Below are positions 59,761 through 64,000 of a DNA stretch of 64,000 nt, piece by piece. The position numbers and the translations under genes were made by a program. Source of the stretch: Dermatemys mawii (Eukaryota > Chordata > Testudines > Dermatemydidae); assembly GCA_007922305.1 (NCBI GenBank), contig ML677364.1, forward strand, positions 16,638,260 through 16,702,259. The letters are read 5' to 3'. Under the pieces are notes generated by a model. The model was not told the origin of the DNA, did no database searches, and worked only from the letters and a program-made list of their open reading frames with translations. Position 1 is the first letter of the stretch, and the number at the start of each line of letters is the position of its first letter.

Positions 59761-61006
59761 CTCACTCACCCTCGTATATAACTTTCACTACCTTTTACAT
59801 AACTACTGAATGTGACTCCACTACTTTAGCTTTCAGACACTGGATATTGTCTCATAATGCATGCACTAATTTTTTGATTCGAATGTACATTTTAAGCATC
59901 CATCACTAAAGTGAATGGGTACCTTTTGCATAAATTGGAGAAAACACATCTCTGTTGACCACACATTAAACCAACTGAGATGTGGGAATAACAGACAGAA
60001 CACAAGTTTCTATAGGGAAGTCGGCTCTTACTTGGAAGGCCTTAATAAAGGGGTGCATTTTACATCTTTTTGTAAAATTGGACATGTATGGGCTCACATT
60101 TATAGAAGCAAGTTCCAGGGACAGAGACACCCTATTAAAGGAGACCTGATCCAGCTTCTGCAAGTTCTTTCCTTGGACCAACTTGCCAAAGTACTACTGC
60201 CAATTGCAGCACCAGCTGATAATCTTGCCCCAAGTACTACCTGCTTCACTGAAGACATAGAGGGTTTATTCTGATCTCACTGACAACAGTGTAAATCTTT
60301 ACAAATTCTATTAAAGTCAATGGAGTTACTTTGAATTTACACCAAAATGCATAGACAAGACTTTGACACTGTGTATTTTTCACAGATGTTTTATTTCTTT
60401 TCTCTGATTTCTCCATCTGCTCCCTCTGGGAGATCTCATTGCCAGCATCAACAAAGGGCATCATTTTTATGCAGATGAGATCCAACTTTACAACTCACTC
60501 CACTCGCTCTCTGATCCCTCTATTGCCACCTGTTGTCAATCTGTCAGTCACCAGATGGCTACATCATCACTAAGGAATGCTTCAAAGACATTCAAAATGT
60601 TTTAAGAGTCCTCTATGTTCCATGTATATGACTCTCCTACCACTCTGCTTAATTCAGACCTGTACTCCTAGGGCCAGAAATTGTGTAATCTGTGACAAAC
60701 TTTTTTGTCGTCCCTCATCTTCCATACTGAAGTCTGTCCTCCAGAACGTTCCTTACTTCAGATTCTGCTTTGCATATCTTATCCTCAACGCCTTAATCAC
60801 TTCCCATCTTGGATAATGCAGTTCAATACATTTTAGTTTTCATAAAATCCTACTCGGCTAACTTTACGGTCCAATGTGCAGAAACCAGAATACTATCTTA
60901 CTTGAGAAAGTGTGGGTCCTCACCTATCTTTCATCAATTTACAGGCTTTCTTAATATCTCTGAATTCAATTTTAAAAACTGTGTAAAAATATGAAAGTAT
61001 TAATAG
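59761..61006. other. Unassigned DNA
   Basis: The plus-strand 119-codon frame at 59,915-60,274 has no motif I recognise and I do not call it a gene. 'attaaagtcaatggagttactttgaatttacacc' near 60,311 is a short scattered repeat. Confidence 0.4.
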
Positions 61007-61313
61007 CAGCGTTTCCCAAACTGTGTTCCATGGAACACTGGTGTTCCGCACGATGTTAATAGCTGTTCTGTGAAAGAATCGTAATTTTAAAAAAGAGTCT
61101 TTAAATTTTTTTTAATTTTAAATTTAGCATGTTTGAAGCCTACTTTACAACTCTTTTTGAATGACTATAATTTATAAAATAAAGTATATTTGAGCATAAA
61201 TAACACAATTTCTTATCTGAAAACCAAACGACTAAGAATAATATTGTAAGTGTTCCATAAATAAATACCAGGCTAAAAAGTGTTCCGTGGCCAAAAAAGT
61301 TTGGGAAACACTG
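61007..61313. mobile_element. hAT-like MITE, 307 bp
   Basis: It begins CAGCGTTTCCCAAACT and ends, in reverse, CAGTGTTTCCCAAACT (15 of 16 match). The flanks ATTAATAG and ATTTACAG match at 6 of 8. Subterminal 'gtgttcc' copies occur near both ends. The interior is AT-rich. Confidence 0.88.
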
Positions 61314-61586
61314 ATTTACAGGAATGGTTCAAAAACCTCAAACACAATGATGGTAGCACTACCGTTTTCAGAAGAAGGCTAATATTTTTAATACAGGAAT
61401 TGCTTTCCTGAATTTGTAGGCCTTTGGATTTTTACCAAATTATCTCTCAGCGCTCATATGAACCTTCTCCTTTGCTCATCCAATCTTGGCTTCCTCTTGT
61501 CTATTGCCTCTTTTTTTCACTCTTCACGGGTGGAGGAGCAAGCCCACTTTTTCACTTCTCCTAGATTCACCTAATCTTAAACTCAG

Positions 61587-61855
61587 GGTATGTCCACGCT
61601 GCAATAAAACACTTGTAGCTAGCCTGTGTCAGCTAACTCAGGCTTGCAGAAGTCAGGCTGCAGGCCTATAAAATTGTCAGGTAGATGTCTGAGCTTATGC
61701 TGGAGCCTCAACTCTGGGATGCTCCCCATCTGTGGGATCCTAGAACCCAGGCTCTAGGCCAAGCCCAGTGTCTTCACTGCAATTTTATAGCGCTGCAGTC
61801 TGAGTCAGCTGAGATGGGCCAGTCATGGGCATTTTATTACAGTGTAGACACACTC
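61587..61855. mobile_element. Harbinger-like MITE
   Basis: The left end 'gggtatgtccacgctgcaataaaa' and the reverse of the right end 'gagtgtgtctacactgtaataaaa' are inverted copies. The interior has 'ctgcaggcctataaaatt' and 'gcaattttatagcgctgcag', a further inner inverted pair. No clean duplication was seen. Confidence 0.75.
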
Positions 61856-63029
61856 TCTACTACTTCCTTCTGAACCACTGCATCCATTCCAACTACTTTG
61901 TTGCTGCTTCATGTGGATGACAAAGTGGGGAAAGAACACGTCCAATGCTGCCCCAGTCCTGGAACACAACATTTCAAAGACTGCTGTTCCATCACTACAT
62001 AGATGCCAAAGGAAACCAGCAGCAAATAGGGTTTAGCTAAATTTAATCTTTCTTTCACTTCATATCTATATGAATGGAGGTGAAACCATATTTCAAGAGA
62101 GGGTGGGGGAATCTGGGTACAAATACAGGGGGGGCTGCAGCTATACTGAGCGGGTGCCAATAGGTGAGTGAAAAGTTGTGTGTGTGCAAGGGTATGAGCA
62201 CATGTCCCTCTTAACCTCCTCAACCTCATAAGCCTATCCACAACATCCCAGAGGTTTGTTTGTAAAATTTATACAAAGTATGTAACTACACAAGAGGTTT
62301 TGAGGCTGGAGAAAAAGATAAACTGTGAGAAGTTCTTAACAGAGAGATTGTCTACCATCTACCTTTACATTCACCCTTGCTGAGCTTCACCTCCCATCCC
62401 ATTTGCTATCACATGAACCACCTTTCCTCCCATTTGAAACCCCACCATAGCATTCCTATGGCAACTAGAGCAACTGCTTACATAGAAACAGGATAGGAAA
62501 ATATTTAATGTATTTTTAGCTCTCTTTTAATGGAACTTAACAGCTGGAAAGAAGAAGAGCCAGCATCACGTGATTAGTCAGCTCTCTTCAGAATACCAGC
62601 AAGTACTCTGTGGACCATGAACCACAGATTGTCAACTATTGCCAAGAGAGTTGCCATCCCTGAGGGTTTGCGGTGGGAGTGGGAGAGGGCCTAGGAGGGG
62701 CACAGGAACATGGTGGCAAATGACACTGATGTGCAGTAGCACCTTGCATTGCATCTACTTGACTACAGTGACAAGATGGGCCCCTACATCGTGCCTCTTA
62801 GGGTGTGGTGCACTATGAGGCCAGGCAGGAGCTTCCCCAGGATGCCCCCTCACCCACAGGGTTCAGGAAGCTCCCAAGAGGGAGTGAGGAAACCCCCAGG
62901 TGATGCTGATGGCAGTGGCACAGCACAGGGGGGTAACTGGAGGGTGCTAGGCCCCAATCCTTGACCCCCCACAGGCAGCAATGGTGGGAGCCCGCAGGGC
63001 ACGGGAGAGGTGGCAGGGGGGCATGATTG
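61856..63029. other. Unassigned DNA upstream of the CpG island
   Basis: It becomes GC-richer from about 62,650. Short frames at 62,749-62,964 have no recognised product. Confidence 0.4.
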
Positions 63030-63349
63030 AGGCCGCAAAGGGGACTCTACACACCACACACGCTGCTGGGAAAAGACGGGAGGGGACACAGAACCCCCCC
63101 CCCCCCCCGCCGCACAGGCTGCTGGGAAAGAAGGAGTAGAAGGGAGGGGCCAGCAAAACATCGGGAAGCCGGGTGTGGGGTGGGGGAGTGGGTGTCGTCA
63201 CAGCGCACAGGCTGCTGGGAAAGCGAGGTGCCTGCACGGTAACATCAGGACGCAACAGCAGCAGCAGCCTCCCGCCGTGGCTGTGTTTTCTTCCAGCCAC
63301 GTGCCCCACTGTCACCCCAGCAACCGGGCGCAGCTTCTCGCGCGGAGAC

Positions 63350-63359
63350 TCTCGCGAGA
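63350..63359 (+). promoter_or_regulatory. TCTCGCGAGA palindrome
   Basis: A perfect match, within CTCTCGCGAGAG. In vertebrates this motif marks CpG-island promoters and is bound by BANP. It lies about 11 bp upstream of the TATA box. Confidence 0.85.
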
Positions 63360-63369
63360 GCTGGGGCTG

Positions 63370-63376
63370 TATAAAG
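63370..63376 (+). promoter_or_regulatory. TATA box
   Basis: TATAAAG in 'ggctgtataaagtgtcc', placing a start near 63,400. A TATA box combined with a CpG island is less common than either alone. Confidence 0.6.
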
Positions 63377-63460
63377 TGTCCGCTCTTGCGCGGGGCGGGC
63401 CGGAAGTCGGCGCGGTGGGTTTGAAGGCAGCGGCGGGAGGTGAGACGTGAAACTGCCGCT

Positions 63461-63483
63461 CCCCCCCCCCCCCCCCCCCCCCC
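63461..63483 (+). repeat. C23 tract
   Basis: Twenty-three consecutive C are followed by G, C5, G. It begins 20 bp after the donor-like site. The minus strand is a G-tract able to form a quadruplex. Confidence 0.95.
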
Positions 63484-63509
63484 GCCCCCGCGTAGTGCGC
63501 GAGGCCGGG

Positions 63510-63587
63510 ATGTTGCCGGGGAGCGCGGGGCGGGCCCTGGGTGGCCGCAGCCCTGTTCTCCCGCGGCTCCGCGCGGCAGGGACGTGA
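63510..63587 (+). CDS. Possible small ORF, 25 codons, in the CpG island
   Basis: An ATG in 'gccgggATGt' (G at -3) opens a 25-residue frame rich in Arg, Gly and Ala, ending TGA at 63,585-63,587. Its basic, acid-free composition would suit a mitochondrial presequence if an exon continued past a donor. The only nearby GT (in 'gacgtgaca') is weak. It lies inside the putative first intron, so it may be an alternative first exon, an upstream ORF or chance. Confidence 0.2.
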   Translation: MLPGSAGRALGGRSPVLPRLRAAGT

Positions 63588-63665
63588 CAGAAACACGGAG
63601 CTGAGCGCGGCGGGGTCTGGCCGGGGCAGGCGCGGGGCAGAGGAGAGGCTGAGCAGGGCTGGAGA

Positions 63666-63732
63666 CCGTAAGAAGGGCCCTGGCGGTGAGATCAATGGTC
63701 CGTCTAGTGTAATGTCCTGCCTTCAGCACTGG
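63666..63732 (-). mobile_element. CR1 3' end remnant
   Basis: 'gtaagaagggccctgg...atcaatggtccgtctagtgtaatgtcctgccttcagcactgg' resembles the reversed CR1 terminus seen at 36,010-36,090. It is short and diverged. Confidence 0.4.
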
Positions 63733-63747
63733 TAACCCTCAGGTGAC

Positions 63748-63847
63748 GGGTGACCAGATGTCCCGATGTTGTAGGGACAGTCCTGATTTTTGAGGCTTTT
63801 TATTATATAGGCTCCTATTACGCCCCACTGCCTGTCTGGTCAGCCTA
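63748..63847. mobile_element. About 100-bp MITE of the TAGGGTGACC family
   Basis: 'gggtgaccagatgtcccgat...ctgtctggtcagccta' matches the 7,481-7,612 element along its length. CAGGTGAC lies on both sides (63,740-63,747 and 63,848-63,855), an exact 8-bp duplication if the first two bases of the element were lost. Confidence 0.8.
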
Positions 63848-63957
63848 CAGGTGACCCACCCCTGGCGTCCTCGCTCAGCTGCTGGGAGTCAGAGGTTTGC
63901 TGTGCCGGGAGGGAGCGGGAGTCGGGATTTGTGTCTCTAACCATCTTGGCTATTGGC

Positions 63958-64000
63958 TAGAGTGACCAGATGTCGAATGTGAAAAATCAGGCCGGATAGA
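63958..64000. mobile_element. Start of a second TAGGGTGACC-type MITE, cut by the window edge
   Basis: 'tagagtgaccagatgtc' matches the left end of the same family. The rest lies beyond the window. Confidence 0.6.

Larger units (their letters stand above)
63030..63660 (+). promoter_or_regulatory. CpG island, probable promoter and first exon region
   Basis: This is the only CpG-dense stretch in the window. It holds TCTCGCGAGA (63,350-63,359), a known promoter palindrome. It also has TATAAAG (63,370-63,376) and an ETS-type CCGGAAGT (63,400-63,407). A good 5' splice site follows: GGGAG|GTGAGA with the intron starting at 63,440. The order fits a plus-strand start near 63,400 with a short non-coding first exon ending at 63,439. 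The gene would lie beyond the right edge and its identity cannot be read here. A minus-strand or bidirectional promoter is not excluded. Confidence 0.7.

Noticed and set aside
59915..60274. 119-codon plus-strand frame
   Set aside because: No family motif, no splice or promoter context, and a minus-strand frame overlaps it.
62947..63729. 260-codon minus-strand frame
   Set aside because: It crosses the CpG island and gains long Gly runs from the C tracts. Its composition reflects base skew, and it has no domain.
1..64000. tRNA, rRNA or CRISPR features
   Set aside because: I saw no cloverleaf with intact A and B boxes outside SINE-like repeats, no rRNA-like sequence and no regularly spaced direct repeats.

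Overview
The window reads as a non-mammalian amniote genome, most likely a turtle, with a crocodilian as the alternative. This rests on several CR1 LINE fragments on both strands, MIR-like SINE pieces, many non-autonomous hAT- and Harbinger-like elements, solo LTRs, and foldback repeats ending in a 'GGCTAC' tail. No Alu or young L1 is seen. The base composition is AT-rich with little CpG until the last kilobase. I found no bacterial-type genes, no tRNA or rRNA gene, no CRISPR array, and no host protein-coding exon that I can recognise.

Layout. 0-10.7 kb: LTR-like repeats (about 0.4-2.2 kb and 9.46-10.64 kb), two GC-rich hAT-like elements (6.44-7.06 kb and 8.41-9.11 kb), a 132-bp element inserted in a GT microsatellite (7.48 kb), a foldback repeat (9.15 kb) and a tetranucleotide array (9.3 kb). 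10.7-36 kb: mostly unassigned AT-rich DNA with MIR-like, CR1 and LTR remnants, including a solo LTR inside a MIR-like repeat (18.17-18.64 kb), a decayed non-CR1 LINE ORF (25.5-25.9 kb) and a decayed DIRS-like reverse transcriptase (33.0-33.4 kb). 36-42 kb: two CR1 elements in opposite orientation, one carrying a nested CR1 end. 42.71-45.25 kb: a DNA transposon. 45.3-63 kb: MITEs, CR1 ends, a solo LTR splitting a CR1 end (48.2 kb) and an 84-bp-arm hairpin (56.6 kb). 63.0-63.7 kb: a CpG island with a TCTCGCGAGA site, TATA box, ETS site and splice-donor-like sequence, probably the 5' end of a gene running off the right edge.

The most interesting system is the 2,542-bp transposon at 42,711-45,252. 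It has CACTG...CAGTG ends, long imperfect inverted repeats, a TTA flank on both sides and a 564-codon minus-strand transposase-like frame broken by one in-frame TGA. Next to the start of that frame are four exact copies of ATTGCATCAT/ATGATGCAAT in 82 bp. That sequence matches the core of the vertebrate ATF4-C/EBP amino-acid/stress response element. The sites could be transposase-binding subterminal repeats, host stress-response sites, or both.

There is no operon-like cooperation between genes here. Nearly all recognisable content is mobile-element sequence in layers, and several nested insertions give relative ages. All calls come from reading the sequence by eye. Boundaries given as 'about' are approximate.
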